Shown here: piece by piece, positions 33,188 through 41,993 of the stretch
Numbering within the stretch: the stretch's first letter is position 1
Layout: the number at the start of each line of letters is the position of its first letter
NCBI GenBank assembly: GCA_938011245.1
Contig: CALLUJ010000036.1
Location: 1-42,170, forward strand
DNA length: 42,170 nt
Source: an uncultured Aquimarina sp.
Lineage (GTDB): Bacteria; Bacteroidota; Bacteroidia; Flavobacteriales; Flavobacteriaceae
Reading direction: 5' to 3'
The notes under the pieces: generated by a model
Told to the model about the DNA's origin: nothing
Database searches by the model: none
Seen by the model: only the letters and a program-made list of their open reading frames with translations
Position numbers and translations under genes: made by a program

Positions 33188-34306
33188 ATGAATTGTTTAC
33201 TTACTGGGGCTACAGGGATTGTAGGAAGTCATATTTTATTTGAATGGTTACAAAAAACATTACAAAAATCAAGTACTGAAAAATTATATTTAGTAGTTAG
33301 AAATACTAATATTACAGCAATACAAAGAGTAAAAAAAGTACTTACAGATTCTACACGGCCAAAATTTATGGAGCGTTTTACTTTAGAAGAATGTTTAAGT
33401 AGGTTATGTATAATTTCTAAAGATGTAGGAAGTCTAACACAAAAGGATTTGAAGTCTATAGATTTTACTACAGTAATACACTGTGCGGGTTCTACAAATT
33501 TGACGCATTCTAAGGAAACGAAACAACAAGTATATACAGAAAACTATTCTATTACAGAGCATTTACTTAAAATAGTACCTCAAAGAGTATCTCGTTTTTT
33601 GTATATAAGCACAGCCTTTTCTTTTGGAATACAAGAAAAAGTGGTTAAAGAAGAAATGAAGAATTTTAAGGTAAGTACTTTTAGAAATCCCTATGAAAAT
33701 TCAAAATACGATAGCGAAATTTTAGTTAAACGATTATGTAAGGTAAAACAAATAGAATACCAAATTCTTAGGCCAAGCATAGTGTGTGGTAGGCTATTAG
33801 AAGCTCCTTTTTTTGAAACTCCAAAATTCGATGTATTTTATGCATGGGCTATTTTTTTAAGTAAATACGCTAAAAAGGCAGATAATCAATTTCGTATTTG
33901 GATAGATAAAACAAGTGGGTTAAATATTGTTCCTGTAGATTTTGTAGCTAAAGCTATTATGTATGCATACGAGACTCCTAAAATAAAAGAATTAAATATT
34001 ATAAACCCTACAAAAATATCTCATAAGACATATGTCGGAGAGGTGTTACGAAAATTTAACATTAATCAATTTGAATACGTAAGTAATAAACCAGAAAATT
34101 TAAATGTATTTGAGCAGTTGTATTATAAAACTATAGGAAGTGTATTTGAAAAATATATAACCGTACCCGATTTAAAATTTGATAGTGAACTCATTACCAA
34201 ATTAATTAAGGAATTAAATTTAGATTCTAGCCTAGGAGTTTCTGAAAATTTTATAAATTTAATAGACTTTTCGATAAAAAAGAAGTTTCGAAAAAGTTAT
34301 ATATAA
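33188..34306 (+). CDS. Extended short-chain dehydrogenase, thioester-reductase-like (NAD_binding_4 type)
   Basis: Soluble NAD(P)-binding protein of 372 residues. The Rossmann motif TGATGIVG is at 6-13, IHCAGSTNLTHS at 97-108 and the active-site Tyr-Lys pair in YENSK at 169-173, with STA at 141-143 as a possible third catalytic position. The layout matches the male-sterility/thioester-reductase branch, which reduces acyl thioesters to aldehydes or alcohols, often on lipids or polyketides. No carrier-protein gene is next to it, so the substrate is open. It ends 4 bp from the convergent GH113-like gene. Confidence 0.75.
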   Translation: MNCLLTGATGIVGSHILFEWLQKTLQKSSTEKLYLVVRNTNITAIQRVKKVLTDSTRPKFMERFTLEECLSRLCIISKDVGSLTQKDLKSIDFTTVIHCAGSTNLTHSKETKQQVYTENYSITEHLLKIVPQRVSRFLYISTAFSFGIQEKVVKEEMKNFKVSTFRNPYENSKYDSEILVKRLCKVKQIEYQILRPSIVCGRLLEAPFFETPKFDVFYAWAIFLSKYAKKADNQFRIWIDKTSGLNIVPVDFVAKAIMYAYETPKIKELNIINPTKISHKTYVGEVLRKFNINQFEYVSNKPENLNVFEQLYYKTIGSVFEKYITVPDLKFDSELITKLIKELNLDSSLGVSENFINLIDFSIKKKFRKSYI

Positions 34307-34310
34307 GAAT

Positions 34311-35321
34311 TTAATATTCAAAAAAACTTTTTTTACGATACCATTTTGAGATTACTTTTGAAGCTAATTTATTCTGAGGAGTAAAATTAGTTTTATAATT
34401 GTGTTTGGTTTTATCTACGGTATGCCATTTCCAAAAAAAACCACCAGCAAACCAATCTTCAGACCAAAAAGTTTCGAATACACTTTGAAAAGCGTTAGCT
34501 TGCGCTAGCTCGTTTGCAGGATAATTAGTTGTATTAGACCAAGATTCTTTAGTACAATAATCCGAACTAGTATATCCATATTCGGTAAACAGAATAGGTT
34601 TTTTATAATATTTACTTAAATTTTTTAAATTAGTTTTTATAGGTTTCCAAGCATTATTTAAATTTTTAATGTTTGGGGTTTGTTCTTCTGAAAGAGGAAA
34701 ATAGCTGTCTATACCTATAAAATCCAATTCGTCCCAAAAAGTAACATTATGAAAGTTATCCCAATTAGCAGCATAGGTTAATTGACCTTTATAAATAGTT
34801 CTAATTTCTTGTATTAATTTTTTCCAAAAAAGGGGACGCTCTTTTACTACTTGTCTTAATTCGGTACCAATGCAGAACAAAGAAACTTTATATTGTTGAG
34901 CCAATTTGGCGTACGCCATAATATAATTAGTATAGGATTGTTCCCACTGAATCCAATCGGTTTCAGATGTTAAAGTAAAATCGCCAGCCCAACCTTGTCC
35001 AGCTACCCATACATGTGGTTTTAGGAACACTTTTAGGTTTTCGTTTTTAGCATATTTAATAACAAGTTCACTTCCTTTTAAACGTTCTCCCCACCATTGG
35101 AAATTAGTGTTAAAAACAACTCTTGTAGAATTTGATTTTATAAAAGAGTAGGGGATTAATGCAACCCAATTTGCATTTACTTTTTTAACCCCAGCTAATT
35201 GCGATTGATTAATAGGAGAGGGAGAAGAAACTAAACTAGCTCCATTAATTTTTACATTCTGAGCTAAACAATAAAAATACACGTTTACAAAAAAAACTAA
35301 TATTGTTAACGTGTATTTCAT
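34311..35321 (-). CDS. GH113-like secreted glycoside hydrolase
   Basis: Predicted exported (beta/alpha)8-barrel glycosidase. The signal peptide runs to about residue 20 (FFVNVYFYCLA). Candidate catalytic residues sit where clan GH-A enzymes have them: Glu154 in FCIGTELRQ (acid/base, strand 4) and Glu247 in LFTEYGYTS (nucleophile, strand 7). FLKPHVWVAGQGWAGD (99-114) and GGFFWKWH also fit the GH113 pattern. Known members cleave beta-mannan, but the substrate is inferred only by family. It starts three bases after the aroB stop, so the two are probably cotranscribed, an odd pairing. Confidence 0.8.
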   Translation of the reverse strand: MKYTLTILVFFVNVYFYCLAQNVKINGASLVSSPSPINQSQLAGVKKVNANWVALIPYSFIKSNSTRVVFNTNFQWWGERLKGSELVIKYAKNENLKVFLKPHVWVAGQGWAGDFTLTSETDWIQWEQSYTNYIMAYAKLAQQYKVSLFCIGTELRQVVKERPLFWKKLIQEIRTIYKGQLTYAANWDNFHNVTFWDELDFIGIDSYFPLSEEQTPNIKNLNNAWKPIKTNLKNLSKYYKKPILFTEYGYTSSDYCTKESWSNTTNYPANELAQANAFQSVFETFWSEDWFAGGFFWKWHTVDKTKHNYKTNFTPQNKLASKVISKWYRKKSFFEY

Positions 35322-35324
35322 ATA

Positions 35325-36395
35325 CTATAAAGCGTTATAATAGTCTAGAGAGTCTGAAAGCAATTGTGTAGGAACTTCAATATTAAACACAGCATCTCCA
35401 ATTTTTTTAAGTAAAACAAACAGTACTTTTCCTCCTACATTCTTTTTATCAAAAATAAGTAAGTCTATAATAGGTTGATAATCGTCCTTTTCAATAACTA
35501 CTTTAGGATAAATAGTTAATAGATTTTGACTGATTTCATTTAATTCGGTAACGCTCAAATTGCATAGTTCTTTAGCTAAAAAGGACTCAACAATCATACC
35601 AATAGCAATAGCTTCTCCGTGTAGCAGAGTTGTTTTAGAAGGATGAGTTAAAAAATAAGACTCAATAGCATGCCCTAAAGTGTGACCAAAATTTAAAAAT
35701 TTACGAATATTTTGTTCGGTAGGATCAACAGTAACAATACTATTTTTAATAATTACCGATTCATGTATCAATTCAGCTAAATCCGTAGTGGTTAACTCTT
35801 TAATTTTAAGTAAACGGTTCCAGTAACTAGCATCTTTAATTAATCCATGCTTTAACATTTCGGCAAAGCCGCTGCGTAATTCATTACCAGGTAATGTTTC
35901 CAAATAACCGGTATCTATTAGCACCATCTCCGATTCGCTAATAACACCAACCATATTTTTTAAATTCCCTAAATCAACTCCTGTTTTTCCTCCTACAGAA
36001 GCATCAACTTGAGCCAAAAGAGAAGTAGGAACATTAACATAAGAAATCCCTCGCTTAAAGGTACAAGCTACAAACCCTCCTAAATCGGTAACAACACCAC
36101 CACCAAGATTAATTAGAAGACTTTTTCGGTCGGCACCTAATTCTGATAAAGCATTCCATACACCACTACAGGTTTCGATATTCTTATTAATTTCTCCAGC
36201 TTCAATTTCTATAATTTCTATAGGAATTTCTATTTCAAGATGTCCCATAAAACGAGCCAAACAATTTTCGTGTGTATTGGTGTCTACCAATATAAATACG
36301 CTACTATGATTTGATTTTGATAAGTATTGATTTAATTGAACATAGGTTTCTTCTTGAAAATAAACAATAGATTCTCTAGATTTTATGGATTGCAT
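35325..36395 (-). CDS. aroB: 3-dehydroquinate synthase
   Basis: Second step of the shikimate pathway: converts DAHP to 3-dehydroquinate using NAD and zinc. Motifs are GGGVVTDLGGFVA and KRGISYVNVPTSLLAQVDAS (NAD/substrate), GGKTGVDLGNLKN, SGFAEMLKHGLI with a zinc-ligand Glu, and NFGHTLGHAIES with a zinc-ligand His. Length 356 is normal. It is followed at once by the GH113-like gene. Confidence 0.96.
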   Translation of the reverse strand: MQSIKSRESIVYFQEETYVQLNQYLSKSNHSSVFILVDTNTHENCLARFMGHLEIEIPIEIIEIEAGEINKNIETCSGVWNALSELGADRKSLLINLGGGVVTDLGGFVACTFKRGISYVNVPTSLLAQVDASVGGKTGVDLGNLKNMVGVISESEMVLIDTGYLETLPGNELRSGFAEMLKHGLIKDASYWNRLLKIKELTTTDLAELIHESVIIKNSIVTVDPTEQNIRKFLNFGHTLGHAIESYFLTHPSKTTLLHGEAIAIGMIVESFLAKELCNLSVTELNEISQNLLTIYPKVVIEKDDYQPIIDLLIFDKKNVGGKVLFVLLKKIGDAVFNIEVPTQLLSDSLDYYNAL

Positions 36396-36425
36396 TCCTA
36401 TAATATTTTACAAATTAGACTCCAT

Positions 36426-36446
36426 ATTTAGATTATTAATCTAAAT
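36426..36446. repeat. 21-bp palindrome upstream of aroB
   Basis: ATTTAGATTA, one central base, TAATCTAAAT: a perfect 10-1-10 palindrome 30 bp before the aroB start and about 120 bp after dps. It may be a dimeric operator. The single central base makes a hairpin unlikely to be tight. Confidence 0.55.
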
Positions 36447-36563
36447 AAAGAAAGTTTTTTAAGGATCGTCAAAAATAAATTTATATTCTGACTTTTTGTT
36501 ACTGTTGAACTCATTAATTTCGTAGCAATTACCTTAGAAAAGTTACAAGTGCTAGAAGTGTTT

Positions 36564-37031
36564 TTACTGCAAATAAGAATTAAGCATCCATAGTGTTTTT
36601 TCGGTCTGAGAAATATAGTCACTCATTAAACTTATAGTTCCTTCATCATCTGCATTTCCTGCAAGGTTTAAAATTTCTCGTTCAAGAATAATTATTGTTG
36701 AAAAGTTTTTTACTACTATTTTAACGCCTTCAATACCGTTAGTTACACTTTTTTCTTCCTTTATTTTAGAATTATTAAGGTAGTCAGAAAAGGTATGAAA
36801 TGGTTCGGCTTCGAGGGTTAGGATTCTTTCGGCAATTTCATCAATTTTAATAACAGCATCGTTATATAATTCTTCAAATTTTAAGTGCAATTCAAAAAAC
36901 TCTTTTCCTTTAATATTCCAATGTAACCCTCTTAAATTTTGATAAAAAACTTGATAGTCTGCCAATAATTGATTTAGTTTACTACTAAGTTCTTCTGCTT
37001 TTGTTTTGTCAATTCCTATTAAGTTTTTCAT
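36564..37031 (-). CDS. dps: Dps-family ferritin-like DNA protection protein
   Basis: Twelve-subunit iron-storing shell that oxidises ferrous iron with peroxide and protects DNA in starvation. The intersubunit ferroxidase ligands are visible: His37 (GLHWNIKG), His49 (FELHLKF), and Asp64 and Glu68 (IDEIAERI). Length (155) is normal, and there is no lysine-rich DNA-binding tail, so protection is probably through iron and peroxide removal rather than direct DNA binding. Single gene on the minus strand with a likely promoter 83 bp upstream. Confidence 0.95.
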   Translation of the reverse strand: MKNLIGIDKTKAEELSSKLNQLLADYQVFYQNLRGLHWNIKGKEFFELHLKFEELYNDAVIKIDEIAERILTLEAEPFHTFSDYLNNSKIKEEKSVTNGIEGVKIVVKNFSTIIILEREILNLAGNADDEGTISLMSDYISQTEKTLWMLNSYLQ

Positions 37032-37113
37032 ATTTTATATATTATTAATATCAATGATTAATGTAAGAAACGTAAGGCGGTAATAAGTTCTAATCCTACG
37101 TTTATAACTAATC

Positions 37114-37121
37114 CAAATATA
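37114..37121 (-). promoter_or_regulatory. Promoter -7 box for dps
   Basis: Reads TATATTTG on the minus strand, giving a leader of about 75 bases. No -33 TTG is evident at the usual distance, as might fit a promoter needing an activator. Confidence 0.5.
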
Positions 37122-37286
37122 ATGTTTTGTGTTTGTCTTTAATATTGGATATTAAATTTTATTAATCTTGTAAAGGTTTACAAATAAATACCTTATAATT
37201 TGTAGCGAATTATCTAACAAAAGAAAGACTTTTTAGGCATAAAAAAATCTACTTAGTTATGAAAAATATAAAATTTAGAGTAGTCT

Positions 37287-37661
37287 TTACAATCGTTTTA
37301 AGCTTAATACGGTAGCTTCGGTACTACAATTTTTAATTTTTAATTGTAGTTGTAAAGTGTCTTTTTTTCTACTATATATTACGTAAGTTTTACACGAGTC
37401 TAATTTGGTGTTACTTTTTCCAAAATCTACTTTCCCGTTTTGCAAAATAGTATTTACAACAACGGTGTCTAATTTATTGTCTACTAAAAAAGAGAGTGTT
37501 TCAGGGGAATAATAGTGGTTTTTATTTCGAATATTTTTAAGTACTCGTGCTGTAGGACTATAATCGCAAGAAGATTTTTTTCCAGAGAAAAAAAAAGCAA
37601 CAGCTATAGTACCTAAAACTAAACCGCTACTATAATATCCAAGTCGTTGTACAAATGTCAT
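37287..37661 (-). CDS. DUF4258 protein with N-terminal membrane anchor
   Basis: 124 residues. A hydrophobic helix (about 9-26, YSSGLVLGTIAVAFFFSG) is followed by KKSSCDYSPTARVLKNIR and a small alpha-beta domain with NGKVDFGKSNTKLDSCKTYV. I recognise this as the DUF4258 protein that accompanies alanine dehydrogenase in Flavobacteria; its function is unknown. The start codon directly follows the ald stop codon with no gap, so it is translationally coupled. Three cysteines (in SSCDY, DSCKTY and KNCST) could form a disulfide if the domain is periplasmic. Confidence 0.85.
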   Translation of the reverse strand: MTFVQRLGYYSSGLVLGTIAVAFFFSGKKSSCDYSPTARVLKNIRNKNHYYSPETLSFLVDNKLDTVVVNTILQNGKVDFGKSNTKLDSCKTYVIYSRKKDTLQLQLKIKNCSTEATVLSLKRL

Positions 37662-38861
37662 TTAAAAAACTAATAAGTTAATATCTCTAGATGCCAAATC
37701 AAACCAATCGCCAATAGCCTTGCTAGTAAGTACTCCATGGTAAGAGTAAACTCCATTTTTAAGACCTTTATCGTTACGAATAGCATGTTCTAAACCTCCC
37801 GATTCGCTAATTTGCTGCAAATATGGGCTAAAAATATTACTTATGGAAACAGAAGAAGTCTTTGCATATCTTGAAGGAATATTGGGAACACAATAGTGAA
37901 TTACACCATTTTTAGTGTATGTAGGAGATTTGTGACTTGTAATTTCGGACGATTCAAAACATCCTCCCATATCAATACTTACATCAATAATTACGGCTCC
38001 TTTTTTCATATGCTTAAGCATATCTTCACTTACAATAATTGGAGAACGATCTTTTCCCCTAACAGCACCTATAACAATATCACAACGCTTCAAAGATTTT
38101 ATTAAATGTTTTCGTTGCATAGTGGAAGTGTGTATAGGTCTTCCCACATTAACTTGAATGCACCTTAATTTGTTAATGGAGTTATCAAAAACTTTTACAT
38201 TAGCGCCTAAACCCAAAGCAGAACGAGTTGCAAACTCTCCAACAGTACCAGCACCTAAAATTACAATTTCTACAGGTGGAACCCCTGTAATATTGCCCAC
38301 TAAAACTCCATTACCTTCGTTGGCATTAGACAATATTTCGGAGGCAATAAGTATGGATGCGGTACCTGCTATTTCACTTAAAGAACGTATGGCGGGGTAG
38401 GATCCGTCGTCGTCTTTTATAAATTCAAAAGCTAATGCTGTAATTCGCTTTTTTTCTATAATTTGAAAATATTCTTTGCATAACGTTTTTAATTGTAATG
38501 CAGAAAAAAGAATAGCTTCTGGTTTAATCAGCTTTAATTCATCTAATGATGGAGGTTGCACTTTTAAAATAATAGGACAAGAGAATACTTTTTTAGTATC
38601 ACTAGTTATTTCGGCACCAGCTTCACTATAATCTTTATTTTCAAAACCAGCTAAATCTCCCGCTCCAGATTCAATAAGTATTCGATGTCCATTAGCAATA
38701 AGTGTATTTACAGCGTCTGGAGTTAAGCAAACTCTACTTTCTAATTGAAAATTCTCTTTTGGGATACCAATAAAAAAATTCTTTTTATCCTGTAATACTT
38801 CTAATTTTTCTTCTTGAGGTAGTAAATCTTTACTAGTAAATGGTGTAATGGAAGCTCCCAT
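37662..38861 (-). CDS. ald: Alanine dehydrogenase
   Basis: NAD-dependent enzyme that interconverts alanine with pyruvate plus ammonia. The N-terminal substrate domain has FFIGIPKENFQLESRVCLTP with a substrate-binding Arg, and a Lys in LKVQPPS. The Rossmann motif VILGAGTVGEFATRSALGLG lies in the middle (about 200-219). The closing region has HYCVPNIPSRYAKTSS, a segment typical of the family. There is an N-terminal extension of about 25 residues before the usual start, but the ATG at 38861 fits the promoter at 38892. Cotranscribed with the DUF4258 gene. Related transhydrogenase or saccharopine-type enzymes are less likely. Confidence 0.87.
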   Translation of the reverse strand: MGASITPFTSKDLLPQEEKLEVLQDKKNFFIGIPKENFQLESRVCLTPDAVNTLIANGHRILIESGAGDLAGFENKDYSEAGAEITSDTKKVFSCPIILKVQPPSLDELKLIKPEAILFSALQLKTLCKEYFQIIEKKRITALAFEFIKDDDGSYPAIRSLSEIAGTASILIASEILSNANEGNGVLVGNITGVPPVEIVILGAGTVGEFATRSALGLGANVKVFDNSINKLRCIQVNVGRPIHTSTMQRKHLIKSLKRCDIVIGAVRGKDRSPIIVSEDMLKHMKKGAVIIDVSIDMGGCFESSEITSHKSPTYTKNGVIHYCVPNIPSRYAKTSSVSISNIFSPYLQQISESGGLEHAIRNDKGLKNGVYSYHGVLTSKAIGDWFDLASRDINLLVF

Positions 38862-38891
38862 GAGATTTTGTTAATTAATGTTTTAAAAGTA

Positions 38892-38919
38892 CAAATATAT
38901 TTCTGAAAAAAATTTACAA
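38892..38919 (-). promoter_or_regulatory. Promoter of ald-DUF4258
   Basis: On the minus strand TTG, 17 bases, then TATATTTG: a complete match to the Bacteroidota consensus, about 31 bp upstream of the ald ATG. Confidence 0.72.
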
Positions 38920-38979
38920 TAGTAGTACTTTAGCTATGTATTTTGATTCTACTACCGAATTTTCTAAAAAATTAGAACC

Positions 38980-40152
38980 ATGAATTTTATTTTATTTGAC
39001 GGTGCTTATAGAGAAGCGTTATTACCATTTACTTATACAAGACCTGTAGCAGACATACGCATAGGTATTATGACTATAAGGGAAAAATGGGAGTTTTTTT
39101 TAAGAAGTACCACTACTACGGTTACAGAAGAGTATTTAACAGATAAATGGCCTATGGTAGAAGCCGAGCAAAATACTTTTATTTTAGGTTCAGTAATACC
39201 TTCTTTAGATTTAGTTGCCAAAATAAAGTTGCTTAAAAAAGAAGAAGCCATTTACTATAAAGAAGAGTTATTGGCTTTTTGTGTAGGAGAAGGAGAAGAA
39301 CCGGATCTTGATGCCTATGCTAAAATTGAATTTGTAGAGGATGTAATAATTATTAAGCATACTTGGGATATTTTTAAATATAATGAAAAAGCTATTGCTT
39401 TAGATTTTAAATATTTAACCGAAGAAGAAGATTCTAAAGAGCTATCAACAACGAATACCATTATCGGAGAATACCCTGTGTTTTTAGCAGAAGGAGCCAG
39501 CGTAGAATGTACTATTTTTAATACAACAAAAGGGCCTATTTATATTGGAGAAAATGCTACAGTGATGGAAGGAGCATTAATTAGAGGTCCATTTGCGCTT
39601 TGTGAAGGTGCTAGTGTAAAAATGGGAGCAAAAATATATGAAGGAACTACTATAGGTCCTCATAGTAAAGTAGGAGGAGAGGTAGGGAACTCGGTAATTT
39701 TCGGATATTCTAATAAAGGGCACGATGGTTATTTAGGAAATTCAGTATTAGGAGAATGGTGTAATTTAGGGGCTGATACTAATACATCTAATTTAAAGAA
39801 CAACTACGCCGAAGTTCGTCTATGGGATTATGAAACGGGTGGTTTTGCTAAAACAGGAGAACAGTTTTGTGGACTTATGATGGGAGATCATTCTAAAAGT
39901 GGAATTAACACTATGTTTAATACAGGAACTGTAGTAGGTGTAAGTGCTAATATTTTTGGAGGGAGTTTTCCACGTAATTTTATTCCTAGTTTTAGTTGGG
40001 GTGGTAGTGCAGGATTAGTTACTTATAAAACTAATAAAGCTTTTGAAGTAGCTGCTAAAGTTATGGCTAGAAGAGGTATTGAATTTTCAGATAAAGATTC
40101 GGAAATATTAAAACATGTTTTTGAAGACTCCTTACATTGGCGTAAAGATTAG
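38980..40152 (+). CDS. Bacteroidota-type GlmU-like protein (sugar nucleotidyltransferase fold plus hexapeptide acetyltransferase)
   Basis: Expected to make UDP-GlcNAc by acetylating glucosamine-1-phosphate and attaching UMP. It begins MNFILFDGAYREALLPFTYT, the opening of the alternative Bacteroidota GlmU family, which lacks the LAAGxGTRM loop of E. coli GlmU. The C-terminal half (about 165-335) is a left-handed beta-helix with hexapeptide repeats and the loop LGADTNTSNLKNNYAEVRLW, close to the acetyltransferase active site of GlmU. With glmM in the same window both steps are covered. The uridylyltransferase activity is inferred by family only. Confidence 0.85.
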   Translation: MNFILFDGAYREALLPFTYTRPVADIRIGIMTIREKWEFFLRSTTTTVTEEYLTDKWPMVEAEQNTFILGSVIPSLDLVAKIKLLKKEEAIYYKEELLAFCVGEGEEPDLDAYAKIEFVEDVIIIKHTWDIFKYNEKAIALDFKYLTEEEDSKELSTTNTIIGEYPVFLAEGASVECTIFNTTKGPIYIGENATVMEGALIRGPFALCEGASVKMGAKIYEGTTIGPHSKVGGEVGNSVIFGYSNKGHDGYLGNSVLGEWCNLGADTNTSNLKNNYAEVRLWDYETGGFAKTGEQFCGLMMGDHSKSGINTMFNTGTVVGVSANIFGGSFPRNFIPSFSWGGSAGLVTYKTNKAFEVAAKVMARRGIEFSDKDSEILKHVFEDSLHWRKD

Positions 40153-40210
40153 ATGTACAATTAATTAAAAAAAGCTAAAATCCTTTTTAGTTATTCTAAT
40201 AAATAGTAAA

Positions 40211-40224
40211 TTATGCATGCATAA
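40211..40224. promoter_or_regulatory. 14-bp perfect palindrome before the acyl-CoA dehydrogenase gene
   Basis: TTATGCATGCATAA reads the same on both strands and ends 12 bp before the start codon, where a repressor would block transcription or translation. It resembles a small operator, though no regulator gene is adjacent. Confidence 0.45.
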
Positions 40225-40236
40225 TAAAAGTTTGCT

Positions 40237-41385
40237 ATGAATTTTGAATTAACTGAAGAACATAAAATGATTCAGGAGGCTGCTCGTGATTTTGCTGAGC
40301 AGTATCTACTACCTGGAATTATAGAACGAGATACCGATAAAATTTTTCCTACTGAACAAGTGAAAATGATGGGAGAACTAGGTTTTATGGGTATGATGAA
40401 CGATCCCAAGTATGGTGGAGGGGGAATGGATACATTATCTTATGTATTGGTACTAGAAGAATTGTCAAAAATAGATGCATCTGCAGGAGTTATTTGTTCG
40501 GTTAACAATTCATTAGTATGTTGGGGTTTAGATAAATATGGATCAATCAAGCAAAAAGAAAAGTACTTAAAACCTTTAGTAACAGGTCAAAAATTAGGAG
40601 CATTTGCTTTGTCCGAACCCGAAGCAGGAAGCGATGCTACCTCCCAAAAAACAACAGCTATAGAAAAAGAAGACCATTATGTCTTAAATGGCACAAAAAA
40701 CTGGATTACCAATGGAGGCACAGCAGATTATTATTTAGTAATTGCGCAGACCCATCCAGAATTAAAACACAAAGGGATTAATGTATTTATTGTGGAAAAA
40801 GGTTGGGAAGGTTTTGAAATAGGACCTAAAGAGGACAAATTAGGAATTAGAAGTAGCGATACACATTCACTTATTTTTAATGATGTAAAAGTGCCAAAAG
40901 AAAATAGAATAGCTGAAGATGGTTTTGGATTTAAATTTGCGATGAAAACACTATCTGGAGGGCGTATTGGAATTGCAGCACAAGCTTTAGGTATTGCTCA
41001 AGGTGCTTTTGAAAGATCTTTAGCATATTCTAAAGTGAGAAAGTCCTTTGGAACAGAAATTTGTAACCATCAAGCAATAGCATTTAAACTAGCAGATATG
41101 TATGCTAAAATAGAAGGTGCACGATTATTAGTATATAAATCTGCATTAGATAAAGATCAAGGTAAAAGTTATGACTTAAGTAGCGCAACAGCAAAATTAG
41201 TAGCCTCTCAAGTTGCGATGGATGTAACTATTGAAGCAGTTCAAATTCATGGAGGTAATGGATATGTAAAAGAATATCATGTAGAGCGTATGATGAGGGA
41301 TGCTAAGATTACTCAAATTTACGAAGGAACTAGCGAAATACAAAAAATGGTAATTTCTAGGGCTTTAATTAAAAATGGAGTATAG
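40237..41385 (+). CDS. Acyl-CoA dehydrogenase (short/branched-chain type)
   Basis: FAD enzyme that introduces the alpha-beta double bond in acyl-CoA. Family marks are AFALSEPEAGSDATS (FAD/substrate loop), TKNWITNGG, GRIGIAAQALGIAQGAFERS, the QIHGGNGYVKEYHVERMMRD block and catalytic Glu363 in QIYEGTSEIQ. The Glu position near the C-terminus puts it with short-, medium- and branched-chain enzymes, not isovaleryl or long-chain types. Length 382 is normal. Single gene with a downstream terminator. Confidence 0.94.
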   Translation: MNFELTEEHKMIQEAARDFAEQYLLPGIIERDTDKIFPTEQVKMMGELGFMGMMNDPKYGGGGMDTLSYVLVLEELSKIDASAGVICSVNNSLVCWGLDKYGSIKQKEKYLKPLVTGQKLGAFALSEPEAGSDATSQKTTAIEKEDHYVLNGTKNWITNGGTADYYLVIAQTHPELKHKGINVFIVEKGWEGFEIGPKEDKLGIRSSDTHSLIFNDVKVPKENRIAEDGFGFKFAMKTLSGGRIGIAAQALGIAQGAFERSLAYSKVRKSFGTEICNHQAIAFKLADMYAKIEGARLLVYKSALDKDQGKSYDLSSATAKLVASQVAMDVTIEAVQIHGGNGYVKEYHVERMMRDAKITQIYEGTSEIQKMVISRALIKNGV

Positions 41386-41409
41386 TAATATCACATAAAG
41401 TATGAAAAA

Positions 41410-41445
41410 TACAAAATACGGGAATCGCAATCCCCGTATTTTGTA
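41410..41445 (+). terminator. Terminator of the acyl-CoA dehydrogenase gene
   Basis: A 13-bp stem (TACAAAATACGGG / CCCGTATTTTGTA), one mismatch and two further pairs, 25 bp after the stop. The A/T-rich outer stem gives it function on both strands. Confidence 0.85.
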
Positions 41446-41482
41446 TAATCAAATAAAATTTTTGAGGCCGAACTCACAAACA

Positions 41483-41567
41483 CTCCCAATTTAAAAATTT
41501 GGAGGTCTTTACAAATAAGCAGTAACCTTTCGATTAAGCATTTATTAGCTATGTTTTATACACCGTG
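41483..41567. other. Intergenic repeat-like block downstream of the orphan gene
   Basis: Holds the imperfect inverted repeat CTCCCAATTT/AAATTTGGAG (41483-41504), followed towards the orphan gene by ACACCGTGTTAGTGGTAG (41560-41577, which runs into the end of that frame). I recall near-identical blocks next to orphan genes in other Flavobacteriaceae genomes, which suggests a mobile-unit boundary, but I cannot confirm this from one window. Confidence 0.35.
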
Positions 41568-41981
41568 TTAGTGGTAGTTTTTTAGATAGACAATAGGTTT
41601 GTTTTTCTTACCGTAGAAACTTAATACATTATCTTTAATTCCTTGTTTGATATTAAATTCTTTCATCTCAATACTATTTTTAAACCCTGTGTAATCTGCA
41701 AGTGAGAGAATATTGTATTGATTATTTCTAAGGAAAAATTCTTTTATTTTTAAGTAACTATCGTTTTTCAGTATTTCATTCGACTTACCATATTTTTTAT
41801 TTTCAAATTTATATTTTTTAAATTCTTTTTTAATTGTTGATTCTAACGATTCACTATGTTTACTTTTGATATCTTGTTTAGTTATATTAGTATTAATAAT
41901 AAAAGAATCTTTAAAATCAATTATTTTATTTTTGAATAGTTTGTTCTCTGTGTCAGAATTTGGAAAAATGTAATTATACAA
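41568..41981 (-). pseudogene. 3' part of an orphan gene, probably cut by an IS30-family element
   Basis: 137 residues, lysine- and asparagine-rich, soluble, with no family I recognise. There is no ATG at the front: the first usable codon is a TTG at 41981. Upstream of it the frame continues through three codons (GAA TGC AGG) back to the TAA that ends the transposase at 41994. The simplest reading is that the true 5' half lies beyond the insertion sequence, outside the window. A real small TTG-started gene is the alternative. Its base composition is even more AT-rich than its neighbours, as is common for accessory genes. Confidence 0.5.
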
Positions 41982-41993
41982 CCTGCATTCAAG

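Noticed and set aside
36428-36622. 64-codon minus-strand frame overlapping the end of dps
   Set aside because: It overlaps dps in another frame, has no domain and has shadow-like composition.
40171-40190. CTAAAA/TTTTAG hairpin after the GlmU-like gene as a terminator
   Set aside because: Only six A/T-rich pairs and no real T-run; too weak to call.
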